Positions 1 to 7,371 of a DNA stretch of 10,120 nucleotides are shown here, piece by piece. The notes beneath the pieces were generated by a model that had not been told where the DNA came from, made no database searches, and saw nothing but the letters and a program-made list of their open reading frames with translations. This DNA is from an uncultured Acidobacteriota bacterium. GTDB taxonomy: Bacteria; Acidobacteriota; JAAYUB01. Where the stretch lies: positions 1 through 10,120 of the forward strand of contig CALAMB010000302.1 in assembly GCA_937925645.1 (NCBI GenBank), read 5' to 3'. Position numbers and translations under genes: made by a program. How positions within the stretch are numbered: position 1 is the stretch's first letter; each line of letters starts with the position of its first letter.

Positions 1-1
1 G

Positions 2-1009
2 GCCGCCGCCGCCTTCGACGGGCGGGTGGTCTGGTTCACGCTGACCGGTCCGTGGGAAAAGTCCGCCGGGGCGGATCAGTCCGAACAGTCAGCCGGCTGG
101 CTGTCCGGTGCCGTGAACATTCTGATCTTTGTGGGATTGATGGGCGTGGGTGTGTACCTGGTCCGGCGCAATCTGCGGTCGGGGCGGGGTGACCGGCGCG
201 GCGCACTCCGCGTGGCCGCGATCATCGGCGTCTCCCTGCTGGCCAACTGGGTGCTGATCGCCCGCATGCCCGCCACGATGGGCGGCGTTACCGGCTGGAT
301 CTTCGCCGGCATCGCCATCGCGATGGGGCAGGCCGGTTTCGTGTGGGCCGTGTACCTGGGGATCGAACCGTATGTCCGGCGCCGGTGGCCCAACGTGCTC
401 ATCGGCTGGTCGCGGCTGTTGGCGGGCCGCTGGCGCGATCCGCTCGTGGGCCGGGACGTGCTGACGGGGACCCTGCTGGGATTGGGGATCTGGCTGTTCA
501 ACAGCGTCAGCGCGGCGCTTCCCGGCTGGTTGGACATGACGGACTCGGCCACGTCCCTGCTCGACTCCAGGGTGTTTCCCGCCTCTGTCGCCGACGGGCT
601 GGGCTGGCTGGCCGGGCTGCCGGTACTGGCGCTGTCCAACGGCGTGTTCATCGCGGGCATCCTGTTCGTCCTGCGGCTGCTCCTCCGCAATGACTGGCTG
701 GCCGCCGTCGCCTTCACGTTGCTGATTTTCGTGCCCCAGTTGTTCAGCGGCGGCGAGCTCCTGCTGGCGCCGTTGGGTTTCGCGGTGGTGTTGCTGCTCG
801 CGATGTCGCTGGTGCGGTGGGGGCTCCTGACCTTCGCCGTGTGCCTGCTGGTGAACAGTTTGGAGCCGGCGGCGCCGGTTCTGGCGGCGGCGGGGTGCTG
901 GGTCCCGTGGCAGGGCTGGCTGGGGATGGCGGTGGTCGCGGCCCTGGCCGGCTACGGCTTCCGGGTCGCCCTGGGTCGGCAGAAGCTGCTGCCGTCGCTG
1001 GATGAGTGA
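2..1009 (+). CDS. C-terminal membrane region of a probable acidobacterial Ser/Thr protein kinase (5' partial)
   Basis: The frame is open to the left edge (codons for AAAAFDGR precede the first possible GTG at 26), so the gene very likely starts outside the window and GTG 26 is internal. The visible 335 residues contain about eight or nine hydrophobic segments. Loop motifs include RRNLRSGRGDRRGA (about residues 55-68), LGIEPYVRRRWPNVLIGWSRLLAGR (written here as a loop after the third helix) and DPLVGRDVL. From memory, this arrangement (a short soluble FDGRxVxFxxxGPW segment, then RRN.R.GRGDRRGA and EPYVRRRWP loops) is the C-terminal membrane domain of many Acidobacteriota PknB-type kinases. 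The kinase domain itself is not in the window, so kinase identity is inference; a stand-alone polytopic membrane protein is the alternative. The gene ends with TGA at 1007-1009, convergent with the LRR gene, and no clear terminator follows. Confidence 0.72.
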   Translation, partial: AAAAFDGRVVWFTLTGPWEKSAGADQSEQSAGWLSGAVNILIFVGLMGVGVYLVRRNLRSGRGDRRGALRVAAIIGVSLLANWVLIARMPATMGGVTGWIFAGIAIAMGQAGFVWAVYLGIEPYVRRRWPNVLIGWSRLLAGRWRDPLVGRDVLTGTLLGLGIWLFNSVSAALPGWLDMTDSATSLLDSRVFPASVADGLGWLAGLPVLALSNGVFIAGILFVLRLLLRNDWLAAVAFTLLIFVPQLFSGGELLLAPLGFAVVLLLAMSLVRWGLLTFAVCLLVNSLEPAAPVLAAAGCWVPWQGWLGMAVVAALAGYGFRVALGRQKLLPSLDE

Positions 1010-1050
1010 TCGCCGGCCGCAGCGCCGGATGAAAACGGGCCAAGGTGCGC

Positions 1051-1146
1051 ATCGGTCAGCCGGTGAATCGGTTTCTGGGTGAATCGGTGAATCGGTGAAT
1101 CGGTGAGTCGGTGAATCGGTGAGTCGGTGAGTCGGTGAGTCGGCAG
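1051..1146. repeat. Octamer tandem array, consensus RTCGGTGA, 12 units
   Basis: Twelve 8-bp units in unbroken phase. Units at 1083, 1091, 1099 and 1115 are exactly ATCGGTGA; units at 1107, 1123 and 1131 are exactly GTCGGTGA. The flanking units (1051, 1059, 1067, 1075 and 1139) are degenerate but keep the period. The perfect core is 1083-1138 and the variation is mainly an A/G alternation at the first base. There are no spacers, so this is a satellite-like array, not CRISPR. Function unknown. Confidence 0.93.
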
Positions 1147-1178
1147 GCCCCGGATTCTTTCGCGTGCTCGCAGTCCGA

Positions 1179-1232
1179 GATCGCCATCGCGATTTGCACT
1201 TGCAGTTGCGCTCGTTCTTGTATTCGAGACCG
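1179..1232. repeat. Degenerate hexamer array (CANTTG-like), about 9 units
   Basis: Read in 6-bp steps from 1179 the units are GATCGC, CATCGC, GATTTG, CACTTG, CAGTTG, CGCTCG, TTCTTG, TATTCG and AGACCG. Most end in TTG, TCG or CGC, showing a decayed hexamer period. It is less certain than the neighbouring arrays because no two units are identical, but the CACTTG/CAGTTG/TTCTTG core is visible by eye. Confidence 0.5.
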
Positions 1233-1260
1233 GGGGCTCGTTCCAGATCGTCGGCCTTTC

Positions 1261-1316
1261 GACATCGGACTTCGGAAATCGGACATCGGACATCGGACTT
1301 CGGACTTCGGACATCG
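1261..1316. repeat. Heptamer tandem array, consensus GACWTCG, 8 units
   Basis: Eight 7-bp units in perfect phase: GACATCG at 1261, 1282, 1289 and 1310; GACTTCG at 1268, 1296 and 1303; GAAATCG at 1275. Seven of eight fit GACWTCG exactly. On the minus strand this reads as CCGATGT/CCGAAGT, the same heptamer that closes the array near 9983-10003 on the plus strand. Because 7 is not a multiple of 3, the array changes frame with each unit and is unlikely to be coding. Confidence 0.93.
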
Positions 1317-1338
1317 GGAAGGAATTCCACTGGCTTTC

Positions 1339-1387
1339 CCGTATCTCCTTGCTCCTCACTGTTCACTATTTTCTGTTCACCGTTCAC
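1339..1387 (-). repeat. Heptamer array overlapping the LRR gene stop (GTGAACA/GTGAGGA type)
   Basis: Read on the minus strand from 1387 downward, the 7-bp units are GTGAACG, GTGAACA, GAAAATA, GTGAACA, GTGAGGA, GCAAGGA and GATACGG. The TGA stop of the LRR gene (1384-1386) lies inside the first unit, so the array starts exactly where coding ends. The GTGAGGA unit is the same as the repeated unit found beyond the other end of the gene at 7372-7392, in inverted orientation. Confidence 0.75.
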
Positions 1388-4300
1388 TCCTCCACCGGCA
1401 CGGCCGGCACCGCGCTGAGCACGTTCAGGCCGTAATCGCCGAACAGCTCGAAGACCAGGACGCCGGCGGAGCTGGACTGGTTCTCCACCAGCAGGTAGCC
1501 GCCGAAGATCGCGGTGAGGTCCGGCATGAAGCCGTCCAGCAGGAACACGCGCCGCAGGACACACTCGGGGCATTCCGACTCATGGTACGGCTGCAGGACG
1601 AGCTGGCGGGAGTCGAGGAAGAGGCCCTGCGAATCAAAGGCGGTGATCTGGATGCGGGCGGCGTTCTCGCTGTCGGGGTGGAGCACGGCCAGCCCGGTGA
1701 AGTAATCGACGTTCCCGATGCGGCCGTTGGCGATGTGCCCCATGAGAAATCGGTTGTGGCGCCGGGGCGCCAGCGGCATGGACGACAGGAAGCGTCCGCC
1801 GGCGCCGGCCTCGCCGAAGGTGATGCAGCCGGCCAGGCCGATGGCGTCGCCCGGATCGGCGGCGAGGTACCCGGTGAAGGCGGCGTGCATATCGAACAAG
1901 GCCGCGACATCCGCCTCGAATTTGCCGTGGGCGGAAAGACTGCGGGTGACAGGCGAGCCGGCGACCGGCTGGCCCTGATCGGTGTACAGGGACAAGTCCA
2001 CGTTCAGCGGCGCGTCGGACATGTTGACCAGCGTGAGGATCGACGCGTAAGGCACGCCCAGGTCGCCGATGGCGACATGCGGGGCATAGAGGACGCCGCC
2101 GTCGGCTTCGCTCGTCATGGCCTCGAGGCAGGCGACGGCGCCGGCGTCGCCGAACAGTTCCAGCCCGAAGATGCCGCGCTCGGATTCCACCTCGATGGAG
2201 TCGCCCGCGGCCATGCCGGCAAAGTGATTGGCGACGTCGAGCTCCAGGCGGCCGCGGCCGTCGAGGACGGCGGACCGAGTGGCTTTCACCGCACCCGCGG
2301 GCCCATAGACGGTGAAATTCAAACGGGTGGGGAGTCGCAGGGGGTTGATCAGGACGAGCGTGGTGGTGCGGTCGCCGCCGGTGTGGACCACCGGGAAGAG
2401 CAGGCGACCCTGCGCGTCGCGGGCCTCGGGCATGCGGGTGCCGTCGAGGTAGGTCAGCGCCGCGTCGTTGACGAGCCAGATGCCGTGGGTGTCCGGCTCG
2501 GTCAGGAAGGCGCGCACCCACCGCCCCGGCTCCTCGGCCGCCTGGCCGAGCACGCCGGACAGGTAGCGGGCGTACTGGGCGCCGGCGGGGATGACGTCGG
2601 TGGCCGTCGCCAGCAGGGTGCCGCCGGAGTCCGCATAGAGCTCCAGGTTGGCCAGCGTGTCGGCCGCCCCGAGGTTGACCACGGAAAACGACAGCGCCGC
2701 GCTCCGGGGGAAATGGACCAGGTTGACGCCCCGGCTGGCCACCACCGCGACGCCTTCACGCGAGGCGATGCCCCCCAGGGTCGTCCCGCCCGCCACGGAC
2801 AGGACCTGATCCGCCGCCAGGGTCGTCGTCCGGCCCACGGAGTCGACGACCACGTCGCCCAGCGTGTCGATGGAGAAGCTGTGCTGCAGCACGCCGGCGT
2901 CATCCGACGTGCACAAGGCCAGGCGGGCGGAGTCGGCGAAACCCACCAGGGCGTCGGCGCCGGCCGCGCCATCGAAGTTGTCGGCCAGGACGGCCGAGGG
3001 CGTACGCTGGAAGAAGATCTTCTGCTGCCCGGCGGTGTCGAAGGCGTTGCCGGATACGGCCCGCAGGATACCGACCGCCTTGTCGGCGGCCAGGACCACG
3101 ACCAGGTCTTCCAGTCCGTCACGGTCGATGTCCCCCGCGTCCAGGTCCACCGGCCGGTTGCCCACCCCCGCCAGCACCTTTGCGGTGAAGTGTCCGCCGC
3201 CGTCGTTCCAGAGCACCGACACCGAATTCGAGGCGGCATTGGCCACCGCCAGATCCGGCCACGTGTCCCCGTTGAAGTCGCCGGCGGCCAGCGCGACCGG
3301 CTCCTGTTCGGTGAAATAGGAATTCCCGCCTGAAAAGACCGGGCCGGCCAGAACTTGCAACCGGTCGCCGCCGGCGTCGCAGAAGACGTAATCGGAGCAG
3401 CCGTCGCCGGTGACGTCGCAGACGCGGGCGTCGGTGACGAGGCCCGCCAGGCGCACGGCCCGGTCGGGGACGGCGCGCCCGGCGCCGGCCTTGTCCGGGC
3501 CGAACAGCGAGGCCCAGAGGTAGACATGCAGCGTTCCGGCCTCGTCGGCGGTCAGGACGTCGGGACGGGCGTCGCCATCGACGTCGGCCACGTCCACCCG
3601 GACGGGGATCTCCTGCAATTCGGCCCAGTCGATGCCGAAGAAACCGCCCGTCCGGCTCCCCTGGCTCCAGTAAACGCGGCGCTCGCCCGGGGTGACGGCC
3701 ACGAGATCGTCCACGCCGTCACCGTCCACGTCGCCGGTGTCGAAGTCCTCGATGGGCGTGCCCAGGGCCGTGGTCACGGGAATCGCGCCGGTCAGCACCT
3801 CCGCCACGGTGAAGAGGGCATAACCGCCGCCGGCGAAGATCAGGGGCAGGAGCTGCGCGCCGGGCTGCTGCGTGGCGTACAGCGTCACCCGGAACGCGTC
3901 GCCGGCATCGAAGCCGGCCTGGCGGAGATCCACGCAAACCAGGCTGGATGCCTGGGCGCCCATCCCGCCGGGACCCCAGTTGCTCGCGCCGGTGGTGGGC
4001 CAGGAGCCGGTGGCGAGGCCGATGGTGAAGCCCAGAAACGTGCCGCCGTGCTGCGGGAACCACCCCGAGGTGCTCTCGACGATGCGGACCAGAATGGCAT
4101 TCTCGCCGGCGACGTAGCGGAGCAACTGGACGGCGTGGGGGCCGATCCCCGTCAACTGGCTGCCTTCCACGGGCTCGGGCCGCCCGTCGTCGCCGAAGCG
4201 GTACTCCACCACCGCCAGGTCCGTCACCCGCTCGCCCGCTAGCGGCAGCGGCGCCGCCGAGTCCGGGTTTCCCGTGGCCAGCGTCTGGCTGAGGGTGACG

Positions 4301-7251
4301 TACGGGGGGAGCGTGATCCAGAGGATGTGCGGGCCCGTGCCGGCGGCGGCGAAGGCGGCCGGGTCGATCCGGACGGTGATGGGGGCGCTGGGCGCCACCT
4401 GGGACGGGCTGTCGATGTAGATTCCGCCGGTCCGGTCTTCCTGCACGTACACGTTCACGGTCTGCCCGCCGCCGGGCGGAGATACGGACCGCTGCGGCGT
4501 GAACTCGCTGGCCACCCGGTTCACCCGCCAGTACTGCGGCGGGGTGAACGTGCGCAGGCGGAACGCGTTGGTCTGACCGGGGATGACGCTGCCGGTCCAG
4601 GTGGTGACGGCTTTGTCCGGGATCACGCCGCGCAGTCGCCAGACGGCGCCCGGCTTCTCGCGGTGCCACACCTCGTAGCCGCCTGCTCCGGAATAGTTCT
4701 CCCCGATCGGCGGGTCCGGGGTCCAGGTCAGCCTCACTGCGCCGGGCTGCAGCTCCGCCACGACGAGCGCCGTGGGGGGCAGGGTCTGGTAGCTGCGGTA
4801 CTTGTACCCGTATTCCGGCCACGGGTAGCCCAGCCGGTCCAGGAATTCCTCCAATTCGGGCGTGTCGCCGTGGAGGGCGTTATAGTCCAGGCGCAGAACG
4901 TCGAGCCTGGGCATGTTCATCAGCGTCGGCGGGACGCTGCCGCTGAGCTGGTTGTCCCGAAAGGACATGTACAGCAGGGTGGCCATGTCGGTCAGGGTGC
5001 TCGGAATCGTCCCAGTGAGGTGGTTGCTGTCGATCATCAGCCAGTACAGGTTGTCCAGGCTGCCGATTGACGGAGGGATTTCCCCGCTGAACTGGTTCAT
5101 GGACAGGTCGATGGATCCCAGCATTGGCATGGCATCGAAAAAATCCGGAATGGCGCCGCTCAGCCGGTTCCCTTCCAGGTCCAGGGCGGACAGGCAGGTC
5201 AAATCGCCCAGGGCGGCGGGTATGGTTCCGCTGAGCTCGTTCCAGGCCAGATACAATCCCTGGAGTTGCGACAGGTCGCCCAAGGCGGCGGGGATGGTCC
5301 CGCTGAACTGGTTTTTGCTCAGATCCAGGAAGGTCAGGCTGGTCATGCTCCCCAGGTATTCCGGTATCGGGCCCCCGAGCTGGTTCCCTTCCAGATAAAG
5401 GCCTTGGAGCGCCGGCAAGGCACCCCATGTTTCCGGGATGGTGCCGTGGAAGAGGTTGTTGCCTAAATTCAGATATTCCAGGCTGGCAAGGTCGCCTAAA
5501 TACTCCGGCAGGTGCCCGCCCAACTGGTTTCCGGCCAGGCTCAATTTCTGCAGTTCGGACAGGTTGCTGAACGACGGCGGCACGGAGCCGCTCAAATGGT
5601 TTTCGTACAAGTACAATTCGCGGAGGTGGGACAGATTGCCCAGCGATTCCGGGATGGGCCCGCTGAGTGAGCAATAGGACAGGTTGAGGTAATCGAGTTC
5701 GGCCAGACTCCCCAGCGATTCCGGGATGGCGCCGTCGAGCGCGTTCCACCCCAGGTTTAAGGTCCGCAGTGCCGACAAGCTTCCCAAGGAAGCCGGGATG
5801 CTTCCACTCAACAGGTTGCCGTGCAACTGCAGCGTCATGAGCTGCGACAGATTGCTCAGCGATTCCGGGATCGGACCGGTGAATTCGTTCACCCACAGGT
5901 TTAAGGACCTCAGTTCTGACAGCTCGCCCAGCCACACGGGCAGGGGTCCGCTCAACTGGTTCCGGTACAGGGACAGGTATCTCAGTGCGGTCAGGCCGGC
6001 CCAAGAGGCGGGGATGGGACCGTTGAGCTGGTTTTCGCTCAGATCCAGGGAGGTCAGGCTGGCCAAATCACCGAAGGTTTCAGGCAGGGGTCCGGTGAAC
6101 TGGTTCATGGAAAGATTGAGGCTGGTGAGCGCAGTCAATCCGCCCAGTTCCGCAGGGATATCGCCCGACAGTGCGCTCCAGTGCAAATCCAGCGTCTTCA
6201 ACAGGGTGAGCCGGCCCAGTTCGGGCGGGATCGATCCGCTGATGGACGTTTTTGAAATATTCAAGGATGTGAGTTGTGAAAGGTCACCTAAGAACGCGGG
6301 TAGGGTTCCATCCATCGTCCATGAACCCAGCGCGAGATTTCGCAAATTCGTCAGGTTTCGGAGGCTGTCGGGTATGGAACCCGAAAATGAATTGCTACTC
6401 AGTTCCAGGGTTTCCAACCGGGACAGATCACCCAGCGATGAAGGGATGGGCCCACTGAGTTGGTTATTACGTAGCGTGAGCATCCGGAGCTCCGCCAGGA
6501 TGCTCAGCTCGGGGGGGATTTCTCCGCTCAGCTTGTTCCCATAGAGAGAGAGTACTTGCAACCGGGACAGATTGCCGAGGGTTGCAGGAATGGATCCGCT
6601 GAGCTGGTTCAATCCCAGAGAGAGCACTTCCAGGCTGACCAGGTTGCCCAGTGATTCGGGGATGGATCCGTTGATGAGCCTGTTCCACTGCAGATCAAGT
6701 TCTTTCAGATGGCTCAAGTTTCCCAGTGATTCGGGAATGGCTCCACTGAGCTGGTTGTGGGAAAGACAGAGGATCTCCAGAGCGGATAAATCGCCCAGTG
6801 ATTCAGGAATGGATCCGCTGAGCAAGTTGTTTCTCAGATTGAGGGTCTTCAAATTGGACAGATTGCCCAATGTTTCGGGGATGGATCCGCTGAACGAGTT
6901 AAGGGTCAGGGAGAGGGTTGCCAATTGGGTCAAATCGCCCAGTGATTCGGGGAGTTGGCCGGACAATCCGTTCCAGTTGAAAATGAGCTCCCGCACCGTC
7001 GTGTTTTCGTCGTCGGTGGTCACGCCGTACCAGGTGTTTTCGGTGCCGGGGAGGTTGAACTGGCCGGGATCGCCCGGCAGCCGCCAGTTGTCGTTGTGCG
7101 TCCAGGTGTCGCCCCCCGTGGCCAGGTACAGGTCGATGAGCGCCTGGCGCTCCGCTTCGGGGATCGCGGCCGGCGCGCCGGCGGCCAGCAGCGCCACGAC
7201 GGCGCACACCCCGAGCCATCGGCCGATTGTGCGGATGCCTCGTCCCGTCAT
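1384..7251 (-). CDS. Giant secreted mosaic protein: plant-type LRRs, Fn3-like domain, FG-GAP/VCBS propeller, repeated C-terminal beta modules
   Basis: A 1955-residue protein, start ATG at 7251. This start opens a signal peptide (RR near residues 7-11, hydrophobic core about 13-25, likely cleavage after AGAPAA near 29). The in-frame TTG at 7335 is rejected because it is part of the -35 element. Residues about 30-85 are a cap (ALIDLYLATGG, NTWYGV) typical of bacterial and algal proteins with plant-like LRRs. Residues about 86-806 hold 30 repeats, nearly all 24 residues, of the form LxxLxLxxNxL then SGxIPxxLGxLxx. An Fn3-like domain follows (about 823-918: LTWTPDPP, YEVWHRE, FRLRTF), then an unassigned beta-rich region (about 920-1160). 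Residues about 1165-1435 carry FG-GAP/VCBS blades with Ca-binding loops DVDGDGVDD, DVDGDARPD, DVTGDGCSD, DFNGDTWPD, DIDRDGLED and a degenerate sixth. From about 1510 four related modules of roughly 105-120 residues run to the C-terminus, which ends VPVEE without a recognisable sorting signal or anchor. A role in extracellular binding or adhesion is inferred from architecture only; no catalytic motif is seen. It is transcribed alone. Confidence 0.93.
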   Translation of the reverse strand: MTGRGIRTIGRWLGVCAVVALLAAGAPAAIPEAERQALIDLYLATGGDTWTHNDNWRLPGDPGQFNLPGTENTWYGVTTDDENTTVRELIFNWNGLSGQLPESLGDLTQLATLSLTLNSFSGSIPETLGNLSNLKTLNLRNNLLSGSIPESLGDLSALEILCLSHNQLSGAIPESLGNLSHLKELDLQWNRLINGSIPESLGNLVSLEVLSLGLNQLSGSIPATLGNLSRLQVLSLYGNKLSGEIPPELSILAELRMLTLRNNQLSGPIPSSLGDLSRLETLELSSNSFSGSIPDSLRNLTNLRNLALGSWTMDGTLPAFLGDLSQLTSLNISKTSISGSIPPELGRLTLLKTLDLHWSALSGDIPAELGGLTALTSLNLSMNQFTGPLPETFGDLASLTSLDLSENQLNGPIPASWAGLTALRYLSLYRNQLSGPLPVWLGELSELRSLNLWVNEFTGPIPESLSNLSQLMTLQLHGNLLSGSIPASLGSLSALRTLNLGWNALDGAIPESLGSLAELDYLNLSYCSLSGPIPESLGNLSHLRELYLYENHLSGSVPPSFSNLSELQKLSLAGNQLGGHLPEYLGDLASLEYLNLGNNLFHGTIPETWGALPALQGLYLEGNQLGGPIPEYLGSMTSLTFLDLSKNQFSGTIPAALGDLSQLQGLYLAWNELSGTIPAALGDLTCLSALDLEGNRLSGAIPDFFDAMPMLGSIDLSMNQFSGEIPPSIGSLDNLYWLMIDSNHLTGTIPSTLTDMATLLYMSFRDNQLSGSVPPTLMNMPRLDVLRLDYNALHGDTPELEEFLDRLGYPWPEYGYKYRSYQTLPPTALVVAELQPGAVRLTWTPDPPIGENYSGAGGYEVWHREKPGAVWRLRGVIPDKAVTTWTGSVIPGQTNAFRLRTFTPPQYWRVNRVASEFTPQRSVSPPGGGQTVNVYVQEDRTGGIYIDSPSQVAPSAPITVRIDPAAFAAAGTGPHILWITLPPYVTLSQTLATGNPDSAAPLPLAGERVTDLAVVEYRFGDDGRPEPVEGSQLTGIGPHAVQLLRYVAGENAILVRIVESTSGWFPQHGGTFLGFTIGLATGSWPTTGASNWGPGGMGAQASSLVCVDLRQAGFDAGDAFRVTLYATQQPGAQLLPLIFAGGGYALFTVAEVLTGAIPVTTALGTPIEDFDTGDVDGDGVDDLVAVTPGERRVYWSQGSRTGGFFGIDWAELQEIPVRVDVADVDGDARPDVLTADEAGTLHVYLWASLFGPDKAGAGRAVPDRAVRLAGLVTDARVCDVTGDGCSDYVFCDAGGDRLQVLAGPVFSGGNSYFTEQEPVALAAGDFNGDTWPDLAVANAASNSVSVLWNDGGGHFTAKVLAGVGNRPVDLDAGDIDRDGLEDLVVVLAADKAVGILRAVSGNAFDTAGQQKIFFQRTPSAVLADNFDGAAGADALVGFADSARLALCTSDDAGVLQHSFSIDTLGDVVVDSVGRTTTLAADQVLSVAGGTTLGGIASREGVAVVASRGVNLVHFPRSAALSFSVVNLGAADTLANLELYADSGGTLLATATDVIPAGAQYARYLSGVLGQAAEEPGRWVRAFLTEPDTHGIWLVNDAALTYLDGTRMPEARDAQGRLLFPVVHTGGDRTTTLVLINPLRLPTRLNFTVYGPAGAVKATRSAVLDGRGRLELDVANHFAGMAAGDSIEVESERGIFGLELFGDAGAVACLEAMTSEADGGVLYAPHVAIGDLGVPYASILTLVNMSDAPLNVDLSLYTDQGQPVAGSPVTRSLSAHGKFEADVAALFDMHAAFTGYLAADPGDAIGLAGCITFGEAGAGGRFLSSMPLAPRRHNRFLMGHIANGRIGNVDYFTGLAVLHPDSENAARIQITAFDSQGLFLDSRQLVLQPYHESECPECVLRRVFLLDGFMPDLTAIFGGYLLVENQSSSAGVLVFELFGDYGLNVLSAVPAVPVEE
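4834..6996 (-). repeat. 72-bp coding tandem repeats (30 leucine-rich repeats)
   Basis: This part of the LRR gene is 30 head-to-tail units of 72 bp, each encoding a 24-residue plant-type LRR; the fifth unit has one extra codon (RLINGSIP). At DNA level the best kept piece is the codons for SGSIPESLGNL, visible on the plus strand as recurring GGGATGGATCCGCTGAG-like blocks. Units 10-12 (about 6130-6345) and 19 lack the usual Asn of the LxxN position. The N-terminal repeats (about 6200-6960) are noticeably more AT-rich than the rest of the gene. Confidence 0.93.
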
Positions 7252-7306
7252 GGGACACCCCCCGCCGCCTGATTGTGATTCGAACGCCAAGGAAAATATT
7301 ACAAAT

Positions 7307-7335
7307 ATTATAATTTCATTTCGTTGGCTTGTCAA
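7307..7335 (-). promoter_or_regulatory. Perfect consensus sigma-70 promoter for the LRR gene
   Basis: On the minus strand TTGACA (7335-7330) is followed after exactly 17 bp by TATAAT (7312-7307). Both hexamers match the housekeeping consensus at all positions and the spacing is ideal. Transcription would start near 7300, leaving a leader of about 50 nt before the ATG at 7251. It sits in an AT-rich island within otherwise GC-rich DNA. A G-run (GGCGGGGGG) lies just upstream of the ATG and may serve as a poor ribosome binding site. Confidence 0.82.
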
Positions 7336-7371
7336 TTCGGCCGTGGGGGAAGGGGGCGGGGTGAGGAAGAA

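Larger units (their letters stand above)
1010..1383. other. Gene-free convergent intergenic region packed with short tandem arrays
   Basis: This 374-bp gap separates the stops of two convergent genes. I see no credible coding sequence in it. Nearly all of it is short-period repeats, listed separately: 8-bp units (1051-1146), 6-bp units (1179-1232), 7-bp GACWTCG units (1261-1316) and 7-bp TGTTCAC-type units (1339-1387). The only non-repetitive pieces are about 1010-1050, 1147-1178, 1233-1260 and 1317-1338. A weak stem CCGGC (1013-1017)/GCCGG (1024-1028) follows the first stop but has no T-tract, so I do not call a terminator. Open frames through this region translate the arrays and are not believed to be genes. 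Confidence 0.8.

Noticed and set aside
1013..1028. Intrinsic terminator after the first gene
   Set aside because: Only a 5-bp stem with no following T-tract.
1051..1316. CRISPR array
   Set aside because: Units are 6-8 bp and contiguous without unique spacers; no cas gene or leader is present.
89..1573. 494-codon minus-strand open frame with TDSPTHRL and SDVRCPIS repeats
   Set aside because: The repeated peptides are translations of the octamer and heptamer arrays, and the rest is antisense to the membrane protein.
1135..3333. 732-codon open frame on the plus strand
   Set aside because: It begins inside the octamer array, runs through all the intergenic arrays and then lies antisense to the LRR gene. 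Its composition (rich in G, A, V, R, H, Q) is that of a shadow of a high-GC coding strand, while the minus-strand product has clear domains.
3355..4242. 295-codon plus-strand open frame opposite the FG-GAP region
   Set aside because: Antisense shadow with no recognisable motif, and no ribosome binding site was evident; the minus strand encodes DxDGDxxD calcium loops there.
5726..6544. 272-codon plus-strand open frame opposite the LRRs with regular SDSGMGPLSWF-like repeats
   Set aside because: The regular repeat is the antisense reading of the 72-bp LRR units, not an independent repeat protein.
7252..7335. Upstream TTG start for the LRR gene at 7335
   Set aside because: The codon is part of the TTGACA -35 element, the extension is not signal-peptide like, and the ATG at 7251 opens a good signal peptide.
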